Shown here: in pieces, positions 54,306 to 62,930 of the stretch | Layout: each line of letters starts with the position of its first letter | Position numbering within the stretch: the first letter of the stretch is position 1 | Source: Bacillus sp. NP157 | Lineage (GTDB): Bacteria; Pseudomonadota; Gammaproteobacteria; Xanthomonadales; Rhodanobacteraceae | Length of the DNA stretch: 64,000 bases | NCBI GenBank assembly: GCA_018889975.1 | Contig: CP076546.1 | Location: 3,906,001-3,970,000, forward strand | Reading direction: 5' to 3' | Made by a program: the position numbers and the translations under genes | Notes under the pieces: generated by a model | Database searches by the model: none | What the model was told of the DNA's origin: nothing | Seen by the model: the letters and a program-made list of their open reading frames with translations, nothing else

Positions 54306-54323
54306 GAGCGCGCCTGCGCGCGA
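54301..54323 (+). repeat. REP sequence that contains the stop codon of the DMT permease gene
   Basis: TGTAGGAGCGCGCC plus hairpin; bases 54303-54305 are the TAG stop. It is paired with an inverted REP at 54395-54418 in the gap between two convergent genes. Confidence 0.88.
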
Positions 54324-54394
54324 CAGCCTTTCGCGACGGACCTTTCGCGCTGGGCCTCCGTATTACCTGTCGCCTCGGTTACCACACCGGGCAA

Positions 54395-54418
54395 TCGCGC
54401 GCAGGCGCGCTCCTACAC
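54395..54418 (-). repeat. REP sequence that contains the stop codon of the MHS transporter gene
   Basis: Reverse-strand copy of GTGTAGGAGCGCGCC; bases 54413-54415 read TAG on the minus strand and end the transporter gene. With the copy at 54301 it forms an inverted REP pair, a BIME-like unit of 118 bp. Confidence 0.88.
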
Positions 54419-55903
54419 GAGGCGGGGTTCGCTGGGGGTGTCTTCGGGCAGCGGCGGCAGGGTTTCGTCGACCGTCAGCGGCGCGTCGCTGGCGAGCAGT
54501 TCCTTCGCTTCGGCGTGGTCGGCGACGGCCGGCGGCGAACCGCGTAGCGGCAGGCCTGCCGTTTCGCGCACGAACAGCATGGTGATCACGCCGATCACCG
54601 CCGCACCCATCAGGTAATACGCCGGCACCAGCGGATCGCCCGTGCGTTCGACCAGCCACGCGGTGACCAGCGGCGTCGTGCCACCGAACAGCGACACCGA
54701 CACGTTGAACGCGATCGACAGCGCGCTGTAGCGCACCGGCGTGTAGAACAGCGCGGGCAAGGTCGCCGGCATCGTGCTGGTGAAGCAGACCAGGGTGATG
54801 CCGAGCAGCATCAGGCCGGCGAAGATCAGCGCGTCGTTGCCGGTGCCGACCAGCAGCATGCACGGTACCGCGAGCAGGAACATCGCGGCGCATGCACCGA
54901 TGATCATCGGGCGGCGGCCGATGCGGTCGCTGAAGCGGCCACCGACGACATTCAGCGGCATCATCACCAGCATCACGATCAGGATCAGCAGCAGGCCCTT
55001 GGCCTCGCTGTAGCCCAGCGTCACGGTGAGGTAGCTGGGCATGTAGGTCAGCAGCATGTAGTCGGTGACGTTGAACACCAGCACCAGGCCGATGCACTTC
55101 AACAGCTGCGGGCCGTGCACCGAGACCAGCTCGAGCAAGCCGATGCGCGGCGTATCGCCCGCGGCTTCCATCGCCTCGGCATGTGCCTTGAACGCCGGGG
55201 TTTCCTCCAGCTTCATGCGCATGTACAGGCCGAACAGGCCGAGCGGGCCGGCGACGAGGAACGGAACGCGCCAGCCCCAGGCCAGCATGTCCGCTTCGCC
55301 GAGCAGGGTGGTCAGGGCGGTGACCACGCCCGCGCCGGCGATGTATCCGCCCAGCGTCCCGAACTCCAGCCAGCTACCCATCTGCCCGCGCCGGGCATCG
55401 GTGGAATATTCGGCGATGAAGGTCGCCGCGCCGCCGTATTCGCCGCCGGTGGAGAAGCCCTGCAGCAGGCGCGCGAGCAACAGAAGCACCGGTGCCCACA
55501 GGCCGATGCGGTCGTAGCTGGGGATCAGGCCGATGGCGAAGGTGCCCATCGCCATCATGATCATGGTCGCGGCGAGCACGCGCTGGCGACCGAAGCGATC
55601 GCCTAGCGGACCGAACACCACGCCGCCGATCGGGCGAACGAGGAAGGCGACGGTGAACGTCGCGAAGGTGGCGATCACCTGCGCGGTCGGGCTGCTGCCC
55701 GGGAAGAACACATGGCCGAGGGTGACGGCGAGGTAGCCGTAGACGCCGAAGTCGAACCACTCCATGGCGTTGCCGAGCGCGGCGGCACCGACGGCACGCT
55801 TCAGCATGCCCTCGTCGACGATGGTCAGGTCGTCGGGCTTGAGGTGTTTGCGGCGGCGGGTGAACCAACCGAAATGGGCGTCGTGCCCGGCAGTGTCCTG
55901 CAT
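54413..55903 (-). CDS. MFS transporter of the metabolite:H+ symporter (MHS/ProP-like) family
   Basis: 496 residues from ATG 55903, with AGGAGC upstream; the longer frame lacks a site. It has twelve helices. MHS hallmarks are GAAALGNAMEWFDFGVYGYLAVTLGHVFFP, FLVRPIGGVVFGPLGDRFGRQRVL, FSTGGEYGGAATFIAEYSTDARRG and GWRVPFLVAGPLGLFGLYMR. Relatives carry proline/betaine, citrate or alpha-ketoglutarate. The substrate is not settled. Its stop codon lies in a REP. Confidence 0.92.
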   Translation of the reverse strand: MQDTAGHDAHFGWFTRRRKHLKPDDLTIVDEGMLKRAVGAAALGNAMEWFDFGVYGYLAVTLGHVFFPGSSPTAQVIATFATFTVAFLVRPIGGVVFGPLGDRFGRQRVLAATMIMMAMGTFAIGLIPSYDRIGLWAPVLLLLARLLQGFSTGGEYGGAATFIAEYSTDARRGQMGSWLEFGTLGGYIAGAGVVTALTTLLGEADMLAWGWRVPFLVAGPLGLFGLYMRMKLEETPAFKAHAEAMEAAGDTPRIGLLELVSVHGPQLLKCIGLVLVFNVTDYMLLTYMPSYLTVTLGYSEAKGLLLILIVMLVMMPLNVVGGRFSDRIGRRPMIIGACAAMFLLAVPCMLLVGTGNDALIFAGLMLLGITLVCFTSTMPATLPALFYTPVRYSALSIAFNVSVSLFGGTTPLVTAWLVERTGDPLVPAYYLMGAAVIGVITMLFVRETAGLPLRGSPPAVADHAEAKELLASDAPLTVDETLPPLPEDTPSEPRLV

Positions 55904-56209
55904 CGTTCGTGCTCCTGTTCTCGCGGACGCGCAGGCACACGCAAGCGTGGCCGGGGCCAACCGTCCTGGGGATTAGGGGTGCGCAGCGCGAAACGCGCCA
56001 CTCGACGAAGCCCGCTCAATAGGGGACTACGGGATATCCATGTAGGGCACACGCAGGCAGCGGTGCGATGGATATCCCGTAAAGCTTAACAAACGGGGCG
56101 TTAAAGCGATGTGGTCGGCGCGGCCATGTATGGGCGCACCTGTGCACGACGGGGCACATGGCCACGCGATTTTCGCGCGCGGGCGCACCCGTCGCGCGCA
56201 GGCGCGCTC
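55904..56209. other. Intergenic region between the MHS transporter and the LacI regulator gene
   Basis: The 306 bp hold no gene. They contain a 14-bp inverted repeat (56028-56041 and 56068-56081), a promoter-sized stretch for the transporter gene, and a REP (56192-56214) at the 3' end of the regulator gene. Confidence 0.6.
56028..56081. promoter_or_regulatory. 14-bp perfect inverted repeat upstream of the MHS transporter gene
   Basis: TACGGGATATCCAT (56028-56041) and ATGGATATCCCGTA (56068-56081) with 26 bp between. GGGATATCC is itself nearly symmetrical, so each arm could be a separate dimer site. It lies about 125 bp before the transporter start; a hairpin is equally possible. Confidence 0.5.
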
Positions 56210-56214
56210 CTACA
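56192..56214 (-). repeat. REP sequence that contains the stop codon of the LacI regulator gene
   Basis: Reverse-strand GTAGGAGCGCGCC copy; bases 56210-56212 are TAG on the minus strand and end the regulator gene (CGC CGC CTG TAG). Confidence 0.88.
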
Positions 56215-57238
56215 GGCGGCGGGGGGCGGTGGAGCCGCGCACGACCAGGTCGGGGCTGAAGCCTTCGTTGTCGATTTCCGGCGCACCGCCATCGCGTTCG
56301 ATCTCGGCGATGAGGCGTTGTGCCGCATGCCGGCCGATTTCTTCGGTGTTCTGCCGCGCGGTGGTCAGCGCGGGCCAGGACTGCTTGGAGAACGGGCTGT
56401 CTTCGAAGCCGGCGATCGACAGCTCCCACGGCACGTCGACGCCGCCGGAGCGTGCCGCCGCGAGGACGCCGGCGGCGATCTCGTCGTTCGAACCGAAGAT
56501 GGCCGTGGGTGGGTTGCGCAGGCCAAGCAGCTTGCGCGCGCCACGGAATCCGTCGTCGAATGAATAGTCGCCTTCGACGACCAGCGCCGTGTCGACCTCG
56601 ATGCCGTACTCGCGCAACGCGTCCGCGTAACCCTGGTAGCGCTCCGGGCTGGAGCGATGTTCCTTGCCGCCCCAGAGGAAACCGATCCGGTGATGGCCGA
56701 GCTGGATCAGGTGCTCGGTGATCGCGTACGCCGCGTCGCGGTCGTCGACGAACACGCACGGCCAGCCATCCTTCGGATCCTGCCGGGCGGAAATGATCCG
56801 CACGAACGGCACGCCCTGCTCGGTCAGCAGCGAGAGCAGGCCCGGCTGTTCCGACATCGGCGGGCACAGCACCAGGCCGGCCAGGCGGTTGCGCCGGACC
56901 AGGTCACCCAGCTGTTCGGCAAGGCGCGGCGCGGACGAATCGCAGGGGTGGATCTGCAGGCCGAAGCCACGCTCGCGGCAGACCGACAGCACGCCGTTCT
57001 GCATCGCGATGACGTAGTGGGCGTTGGGGTTGTCGTAGACCAGGCCCAGCGCATAGGTGCGCGCGCTGCGCAGGCTGCGTGCGGCCTGGTCAGGCTGGTA
57101 ATCGAGTGCCTCGATGGCGCGCTGCACCTTGTCGCGGGTGCGGGCGTGGACCGACGGTTCGTGGTTGATGACGCGGGAGACGGTCTTCAGCGAAACGCCG
57201 GCCCGCTCGGCCACGTCCTTGATGGTGGGGCTACGCAA
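56210..57238 (-). CDS. nagR: LacI family regulator, NagR-like
   Basis: 342 residues. It has an N-terminal LacI helix-turn-helix (SPTIKDVAERAGVSLKTVSRVINHEPSVHARTRDKVQRAIEALDYQPDQAARSLR) and a periplasmic-binding-like effector domain. It lies next to the NagP-like permease and glucokinase genes, as NagR does in Xanthomonas nag clusters. A perfect palindrome TGACAACGTTGTCA upstream of glucokinase fits a LacI-type operator. The symbol rests on context. Its effector could be GlcNAc-6-P (inference). Confidence 0.88.
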   Translation of the reverse strand: MRSPTIKDVAERAGVSLKTVSRVINHEPSVHARTRDKVQRAIEALDYQPDQAARSLRSARTYALGLVYDNPNAHYVIAMQNGVLSVCRERGFGLQIHPCDSSAPRLAEQLGDLVRRNRLAGLVLCPPMSEQPGLLSLLTEQGVPFVRIISARQDPKDGWPCVFVDDRDAAYAITEHLIQLGHHRIGFLWGGKEHRSSPERYQGYADALREYGIEVDTALVVEGDYSFDDGFRGARKLLGLRNPPTAIFGSNDEIAAGVLAAARSGGVDVPWELSIAGFEDSPFSKQSWPALTTARQNTEEIGRHAAQRLIAEIERDGGAPEIDNEGFSPDLVVRGSTAPRRL

Positions 57239-57302
57239 TCTACGACCCTCGATAGCAAGACGGCCATCCTAGCGGATGGCCGTCGTCGAGCGAAGATGGG
57301 CC

Positions 57303-58592
57303 TTAGCCCTTCGCGTGCTGGCCGACTTTATGGCCCGCCGCCCCGTAATACAGGATGTACAGGTAGCACGGCACCATGATGGCCAGGAACACCAGCTGGA
57401 AGTCGTGGCCCTGCTTCAGGTGCGCGAACAGCTGCGGGACGATGGCGCCGCCCGCGATGCCCATGATCAGCAGTGCCGAGCCGAACTCGGTCAGCGAACC
57501 CAGGCCCTTGATCGCCAGCGGGAAGATTGCCGGCCACATCATCGCGTTGGCGAAGCCCAGCGCGGCGACGAAGCCGACCGAGGTATAGCCGGTGGTGACA
57601 TACGTGCCGATCGAGAACAGCACGCCGAGCACCGCCGACAGGGCCAGGTACTTGTGCTGCGACACCACCTTCGGGATCAGCACTAGGCCGGCGACGTAAC
57701 CGATCAGCATCGCGAACAGGGTGAACGAGGTGAAGTGCTTGGTGTCTTCCGGGGTCATGCCGAAGCCCTGGCCGTAGGTGCCGATGGCGTCGCCCGCCAT
57801 CACTTCCACGCCCACGTAGACGAACAGGCAGAGCACGCCGAGCCACAGGTGCGGGAAGCTGAAGATGCTGCCCTTCGCGTGGCCGATGGCACGCTCGGAG
57901 TTATCGGTGGATGCGCGGATTTCCGGCAGCGACGAACGCACCACCCAGATCGCCAGCACCACCAGCAGGCCGGCCATGGCGAGGTACGGCATGTGCACCT
58001 TCGCGGCGAAGGCGTTGAGCAGCGCTTCCTTCTCCTCCTGCGACGCGGCCGCGGCGATCTGCTTGTCGAAGCCACCGATGTTGCTCATCACCACCCAGCC
58101 GAACACGAACGGGGCGAGTGCACCGGCGATCTTGTTGCAGATGCCCATGAAGGCGATGCGCTGGGCCGCGCTGTCGATCGGGCCGAGCACCGAGATGTAC
58201 GGGTTGGACGCCGTCTGCAGCAGCGAAAGGCCTGCGCCGATGATGAAGAGGCCGGTGAGGGCACCCGGGTAGACGCGCATGGTGACGAACTGGCCGAAGG
58301 TGGCCGCGCCGATCGCCATCACGAACAGGCCCAGGCCCATGCCTTTCTTCATGCCGGTCTTCTTCAGGATGAAGGAGGCGGGCAGGGCGAGGAAGAAGTA
58401 GGAGAGATAGAAAGCGCTGGGGACCAGGAACGCGCCCACGTCGTCGAGGTTGAAGGCAAGCTTCACGAAGGTGATCAGCGGGCCGTTGAGCCAGGTGACG
58501 AAGCCGAAGATGAAAAACAGGATGCCGATGATGATCATCGGCCCGACGCTCGAATGGCGTGTCTCGCCGACGGCGGCCGTGGTTGACGACAT
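57303..58592 (-). CDS. nagP: NagP-like sugar permease (FucP family, MFS)
   Basis: 429 residues from ATG 58592, with AAGGGGAGC upstream; the frame is open further but unsupported. It has twelve helices. FucP-family motifs are IIIGILFFIFGFVTWLNGPLITFVKLAFNLDD, FLVPSAFYLSYFFLALPASFILKKTG, GAGLSLLQTASNPYISVLGP and ALGFANAMMWPAIFPLAIKGLG. NagP in Shewanella and Xanthomonas imports N-acetylglucosamine by proton symport, which fits the neighbours. Glucose or another hexose is possible. Confidence 0.9.
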   Translation of the reverse strand: MSSTTAAVGETRHSSVGPMIIIGILFFIFGFVTWLNGPLITFVKLAFNLDDVGAFLVPSAFYLSYFFLALPASFILKKTGMKKGMGLGLFVMAIGAATFGQFVTMRVYPGALTGLFIIGAGLSLLQTASNPYISVLGPIDSAAQRIAFMGICNKIAGALAPFVFGWVVMSNIGGFDKQIAAAASQEEKEALLNAFAAKVHMPYLAMAGLLVVLAIWVVRSSLPEIRASTDNSERAIGHAKGSIFSFPHLWLGVLCLFVYVGVEVMAGDAIGTYGQGFGMTPEDTKHFTSFTLFAMLIGYVAGLVLIPKVVSQHKYLALSAVLGVLFSIGTYVTTGYTSVGFVAALGFANAMMWPAIFPLAIKGLGSLTEFGSALLIMGIAGGAIVPQLFAHLKQGHDFQLVFLAIMVPCYLYILYYGAAGHKVGQHAKG

Positions 58593-58682
58593 TGGGTTGC
58601 TCCCCTTGCTTGTGTAATGGCCGGACTCCGGTCGCGGCACGACCCGGGGTAGCCCGCTTTTGTCCCTTTATTGACTCGTGCG

Positions 58683-58697
58683 CGCAACGTTGTCAAT
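58683..58697. promoter_or_regulatory. Half-degenerate NagR-like site near nagP
   Basis: CGCAACGTTGTCAAT shares the AACGTTGTCA core of the perfect site at 58896 but has a weak left half. It is 90 bp upstream of the nagP start. Confidence 0.5.
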
Positions 58698-58895
58698 CGG
58701 CTTTGCGCGGGCTGCCGCCGGCGCCCGCCGCGCCACCACTTTCGATGCCGCGCCGCCGCAACCGGCTGATTGCCCTATCCAATCCGATGGCGCGGGCCAT
58801 CCCCAGCCGCGTCTGCGGAAAATCGGGCGGCGCTCGTAAACGTTTCCTGTTGCGCTGCACGATGGAATGACCAGTGTCCTAGCCATTTGTCCTGT

Positions 58896-58909
58896 TGACA
58901 ACGTTGTCA
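58896..58909. promoter_or_regulatory. Perfect LacI-type operator TGACAACGTTGTCA (probable NagR site)
   Basis: A 14-bp fully symmetrical palindrome centred on ACGT, 80 bp before the glk GTG. It agrees with the NagR motif described for Xanthomonadales (recalled as AATGACAACGTTGTCATT). Confidence 0.7.
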
Positions 58910-58988
58910 TCCCGCTTACAGACTGAATTGCAACGGGGACGTCACGCACTTTTCATGTGGCGGTATCGAACGGACAAGGGGCAAGAAC

Positions 58989-60014
58989 GTGGGTGAATCG
59001 GCTAAAAAGCGGGAAGCCGTGCATACGACCCGGGCGGAGGCGTTCATCGCCGCCGACGTGGGCGGCACGCATGCCCGCATTGGCCTCGTCCGCCAGGCCC
59101 TGGCCGGCGGTACGTTCGAAGTGCTGCGCTACGAGCGCTACGCCTGTGCCGAATGGCCGAGCCTGACCGCCGTGCTGCAGGATTTCCTGACCCACCTCGA
59201 CGGCCAGTTCGCCGTGCGCCACTGCGCGGTGGCCAGCGCGGGCTACGTGCTCGGCGACGCCATCGTCAACGAGAACCTGCCCTGGCCGGTCTCGATCGGG
59301 CATATCCGCGACAGCCTGCATCTCACCGGCCTGCGCGTGGTCAACGACTTCGAAGCCGTGGCCTACGCCTGCCAGTTCCTGCGCGACCACGAAACCACCG
59401 CGATCATCCAGCCGGACACCGCGCCGGTGGCCGGGCCGATCCTCGTGATGGGCCCGGGCACCGGCCTGGGTTCCGCCGTGCTCTTGCCGGGCAAGCCGCA
59501 CGCGACCGTCCTGCCGACCGAAGCGGGCCAGATCTCGCTGGCACCGGGCAACGCGCGCGAAGCGGCGATCCTCGCCGAGCTGGCGAAGGGCCGCGACTAC
59601 GTACCGTACGAGACCGCGCTTTCGGGCCCGGGCCTCGTCAACCTCTACCAGGCTATTTCGACGCTGCGCGGCACGCCCGCGACGCTGGCCGAACCTGCAG
59701 GCGTCACCGCTGCCGCACTCGCCGGGAACGATCCCGCCGCGGTGGAGGCACTGGACGTGTTCTGCGGGCTGCTCGGCAGCTTCGTCGGCGATCTCGCGAT
59801 GCTTTACGGCGCGCGTGGTGGCGTATTCCTCGCCGGCGGCATCCTGCCGCAAGTGCGTGAGTACCTCGCCGCCAGCAGCTTCGCCGACAGGTTTTTCAAC
59901 AAGGGCGTTATGCGCGCCTTTCTCCAGCAAGTGCCGGTACGTCTGATGGACCACGGACAGTTGGGAGTGATCGGTGCCGCCGGTCTCTACCTGCACGGTT
60001 CGGCTGCTCATTGA
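58989..60014 (+). CDS. glk: Glucokinase
   Basis: 341 residues from GTG 58989, with AAGGGG upstream. Glk-type fold: FIAADVGGTHARIGL (phosphate loop), LRVVNDFEAVAYAC, VMGPGTGLGSAVLLPG, PTEAGQ and GGVFLAGGILPQV. It phosphorylates glucose with ATP and may also act on GlcNAc or GlcN, as the cluster has no separate GlcNAc kinase in view (inference). It is transcribed divergently from nagP. Confidence 0.94.
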   Translation: MGESAKKREAVHTTRAEAFIAADVGGTHARIGLVRQALAGGTFEVLRYERYACAEWPSLTAVLQDFLTHLDGQFAVRHCAVASAGYVLGDAIVNENLPWPVSIGHIRDSLHLTGLRVVNDFEAVAYACQFLRDHETTAIIQPDTAPVAGPILVMGPGTGLGSAVLLPGKPHATVLPTEAGQISLAPGNAREAAILAELAKGRDYVPYETALSGPGLVNLYQAISTLRGTPATLAEPAGVTAAALAGNDPAAVEALDVFCGLLGSFVGDLAMLYGARGGVFLAGGILPQVREYLAASSFADRFFNKGVMRAFLQQVPVRLMDHGQLGVIGAAGLYLHGSAAH

Positions 60015-60133
60015 TGAGCGAGAAAGGAACGCAGGCTTAGTAAAAAACCGGGCCGAAAGGCCTCTCGATAGCAACGAAAGCCAGGCGCGGTCGCGAAACC
60101 CGCCGAAGCTACATCCTCTGAGGGGAGGACACC

Positions 60134-62866
60134 ATGTCGCATCGTAGGAACCTGCTCGCGGCGAGCATCATCGCCGGACTCTGTTGCTTCACGGGTATTG
60201 CCGCCGCGCAGGACGCGTCGGCCCCGCCCGCCAAGCCGCAGACCGCCCAGGAAAAAGCTGACGCCGCCAAGGCCGCGCAGCTCGAGGGCATCACCGTCAC
60301 CGGCATCCGCGCCAGCCTCGAGAAGTCGCTGGACACCAAGCGCAATGCCGACGCCATCGTCGAGGCCGTCACCGCCGAAGACATTGGCAAGTTCCCGAAC
60401 ACCAACGTCGCCGAAGCGATGACGCAGATCCCGGGCGTCACCATCGACCGTCAGTTCGGCCAGGGCGACCGCGTGTCCATCGACGGCACCGATCCCAGCC
60501 TGAACCTCACGTTCCTCAACGGCCAGCCGGTGTCGCAGACGCCGTGGCAGTACGGCGCACAGCCGAACCGCGGCTTCGACTTCACCATGCTGGCGCCGGA
60601 AATCGTCGGTCGCCTGGAAGTCTACAAGTCGCCCGAGGCGCGCCTCACCGAAGGCAGCCTGGGCGGTACCGTGCTGCTGCACACGCTCGAGCCGCTCGAC
60701 CTGCCGGCCAACACCGTGCGCGGTTCGTTCGGCCTGAACTACAACGACCAGGGCACGCCGGGCGCACGCCCGAACGGCTCGGCGCTGTACAGCTGGAAGA
60801 ACGACGCCAGCACGTTCGGCGTGATCACCTCGATCCAGCACTACGAGGAAAAGATCGACCGCCAGGGCTTCGAGATCTTCAGCTACAGCCCGGTCTCCAA
60901 GTGGGCTTCGAGCCCGGCCGTCGCCGCCGGCATCGCCAACGGTTCGCTCGATCCGAACGCCAAGGTGCCCGACGAAATCAACTCGGCGTGGTTCCAGCAG
61001 AAGCGCAAGCGCGATACCGCGACGCTGGGCTTCCAGCTGCGCCCGACCGACAACTGGTCGCTCGAGTTCAACAACCTGTTCGTCCGCGAGAACTTCGACA
61101 ACTGGAACCAGTCGCTGTATCCGTTCACCGGCGCCACGCCGGGTAACGTCACCAGCTTCAACCAGGGCCCGAACGGCGTGGTCACCGGTGGCCATGTCTG
61201 CGGCAACGACGATCCGAACTGCCCGGCGATCGCGCAGGGCACGTTCGACAGCAACATCCGCAAGTCGGTGGTGCGTACGGTTGCCCACGACCTGAAGTCG
61301 ACTTGGCAGGGCGACGGCTGGCAGCTCGCCAGCGCGGCCGGCTACAGCAAGGCGATCAACAACAACATCTCCCAGGCCGTGATGGAGCCGGTGTACGCCG
61401 GTGGCTACACCTGGGACATCAACAAGGGCTTCAACTTCGACAGCCCCGCAGCCGCGCGTGACCCGGCCAACTGGCACATGGGCGACGTCGACGGCCTCGG
61501 CGGCTGGCCCGGCAACTACGGCTCGTACTCGGCGCACTCGCGCGACACCTACGCCCAGCTGGACTTCTCGAAGTACTTCGATTCGTTCATCAACGAAATC
61601 GCCGTCGGCTACCGCTGGAACCGTCACGAAGAGGGCATGAACGCCCACGTCTACGGCGGCAACGCACCGACCAACCTGGCCGCGCTCGGCTTTGGCGGCT
61701 ACACCGACACGCTCGATGCGCTCAACGGCCTCGACGGTTCGGCCAGCCACGTGATGCCCGACCGTGACGCCCAGTACGCCTGGGTGCGCAACACCAACGG
61801 CGGCAACGAAGACCCGGGTACCTACCTCAACGGTACGTACAAGCTGGTCGAGAAGACCAACGCGGCTTACGCCCAGGCCAACTTCGCGGGCGGTGGCTTC
61901 CACGGCAACTTCGGTATCCGCTACGTGGATACGAAGACCGACGGCACCGGCTTCAACTACAGCGGCGCCCCGGTGCTGCCGGCCCCGGCCGGCTCGTGGC
62001 AGACCTCGTCGCGCACGTCGAAGAACTGGCTGCCCAGCCTCAACGTGGCCTATGACCTGACCGACGACGTCGTGCTGCGTGCAGCCGCCGCCAAGGTGAT
62101 CGCGCGTCCGCCGTACAACATGCAGGTGAACAACCTGTTCCTCAACGACTCGGTGCTGACCGGCTCGGGTGGCAACCCGAACCTGAAGGACTACAGCTCG
62201 AAGAACTACTCGGTGTCGGGTGAGTGGTACTTCGCACCGCAGTCGTACCTCGCGCTGACCGGCTTCTACAAGAAGATCGACAACTACACCGTCGTCGATT
62301 CGGCCAACGAACTGCAGTTCAACTCGGGCCTGCTCAACGACCCGACCACGTTCGCGCGCCAGGTGGCCCAGGGCCTCTGCACGCCGGACGGTTTCTGCGA
62401 GTACTCGATCAGCCGTCTGCGCAACACGGGTGCCGGCAAGGTCCGTGGCGGCAGCCTGAGCTACCAGCAGGCGTTCTGGGATACCGGCTTCGGCATGACC
62501 GCGAGCTACACGTATGCCAAGGGCACGCTCGATTCCGGTGGTTCGCTGCCGTACAACTCGAAGAACGCCTACTCGCTCAGCCCGTACTACGAGAACGGCC
62601 CATTCAGCGCCCGCGTCACGTACAACTGGCGCAGCAAGTACCTCGCCGGCGGTTACATCGCCGGTGCGCCGCCGGCCACCACGGCCGACTACGGCGACCT
62701 GGGCGCGACGATCGGCTGGAAGCTCAACAAGAACGTCTCGTTCACCCTCGCGGGCATGAACCTGACGAACGAAGAGTACAAGCAGTACCTCACCGTCACC
62801 TCGCTGCCGGTGGCCAAGTACACGACCGGCCGCCGCTACATGGCTTCGGTGCACTTCGACCTCTGA
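60134..62866 (+). CDS. TonB-dependent receptor, probably for chitin oligosaccharides
   Basis: 910 residues. A signal peptide ends near AAAQD (residue 24). A Lys/Ala-rich linker is followed by a TonB box-like EGITVTGIRASLEKSLDTKRNADAIVEAVTAEDIGKFPNTNVAEAMTQIPGVTIDRQFGQGDRVSIDG, which is typical of receptors in Xanthomonas carbohydrate loci. The barrel holds RAAAAKVIARPPYNMQVNN and ends ASVHFDL. Its neighbours (NagP, glucokinase, GH20 hexosaminidase) suggest GlcNAc oligomers as ligand. A GGGGAGGA ribosome site lies 7 bp before the ATG. Confidence 0.9.
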   Translation: MSHRRNLLAASIIAGLCCFTGIAAAQDASAPPAKPQTAQEKADAAKAAQLEGITVTGIRASLEKSLDTKRNADAIVEAVTAEDIGKFPNTNVAEAMTQIPGVTIDRQFGQGDRVSIDGTDPSLNLTFLNGQPVSQTPWQYGAQPNRGFDFTMLAPEIVGRLEVYKSPEARLTEGSLGGTVLLHTLEPLDLPANTVRGSFGLNYNDQGTPGARPNGSALYSWKNDASTFGVITSIQHYEEKIDRQGFEIFSYSPVSKWASSPAVAAGIANGSLDPNAKVPDEINSAWFQQKRKRDTATLGFQLRPTDNWSLEFNNLFVRENFDNWNQSLYPFTGATPGNVTSFNQGPNGVVTGGHVCGNDDPNCPAIAQGTFDSNIRKSVVRTVAHDLKSTWQGDGWQLASAAGYSKAINNNISQAVMEPVYAGGYTWDINKGFNFDSPAAARDPANWHMGDVDGLGGWPGNYGSYSAHSRDTYAQLDFSKYFDSFINEIAVGYRWNRHEEGMNAHVYGGNAPTNLAALGFGGYTDTLDALNGLDGSASHVMPDRDAQYAWVRNTNGGNEDPGTYLNGTYKLVEKTNAAYAQANFAGGGFHGNFGIRYVDTKTDGTGFNYSGAPVLPAPAGSWQTSSRTSKNWLPSLNVAYDLTDDVVLRAAAAKVIARPPYNMQVNNLFLNDSVLTGSGGNPNLKDYSSKNYSVSGEWYFAPQSYLALTGFYKKIDNYTVVDSANELQFNSGLLNDPTTFARQVAQGLCTPDGFCEYSISRLRNTGAGKVRGGSLSYQQAFWDTGFGMTASYTYAKGTLDSGGSLPYNSKNAYSLSPYYENGPFSARVTYNWRSKYLAGGYIAGAPPATTADYGDLGATIGWKLNKNVSFTLAGMNLTNEEYKQYLTVTSLPVAKYTTGRRYMASVHFDL

Positions 62867-62930
62867 CGTTAGCGTCATGGCATGGCGGCCACGGATGGCC
62901 GCACATAACCCTCGAAGCTCCAATTCCCCT

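Larger units (their letters stand above)
58593..58988. other. Divergent control region between nagP and glucokinase genes
   Basis: The 396 bp have no gene. They contain a partial NagR-like site CGCAACGTTGTCAAT (58683-58697) near nagP, an AAACGTTTCC site (58836-58847), and the perfect TGACAACGTTGTCA (58896-58909) near glk. A GTAAACGTTTCC to TTGACA-like layout suggests the glk promoter is near 58880-58920. Confidence 0.65.

Noticed and set aside
58559-58870. Possible small gene between nagP and glucokinase
   Set aside because: It starts inside nagP on the opposite strand, crosses several operators, has no ribosome site and is not protein-like.
58989-60014. Glucokinase as a ROK-family GlcNAc kinase (NagK)
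   Set aside because: The motifs are of the Glk family (ADVGGTHARIGL, GPGTGLGS) and the ROK cysteine cluster is absent. GlcNAc activity is left as a hypothesis only.
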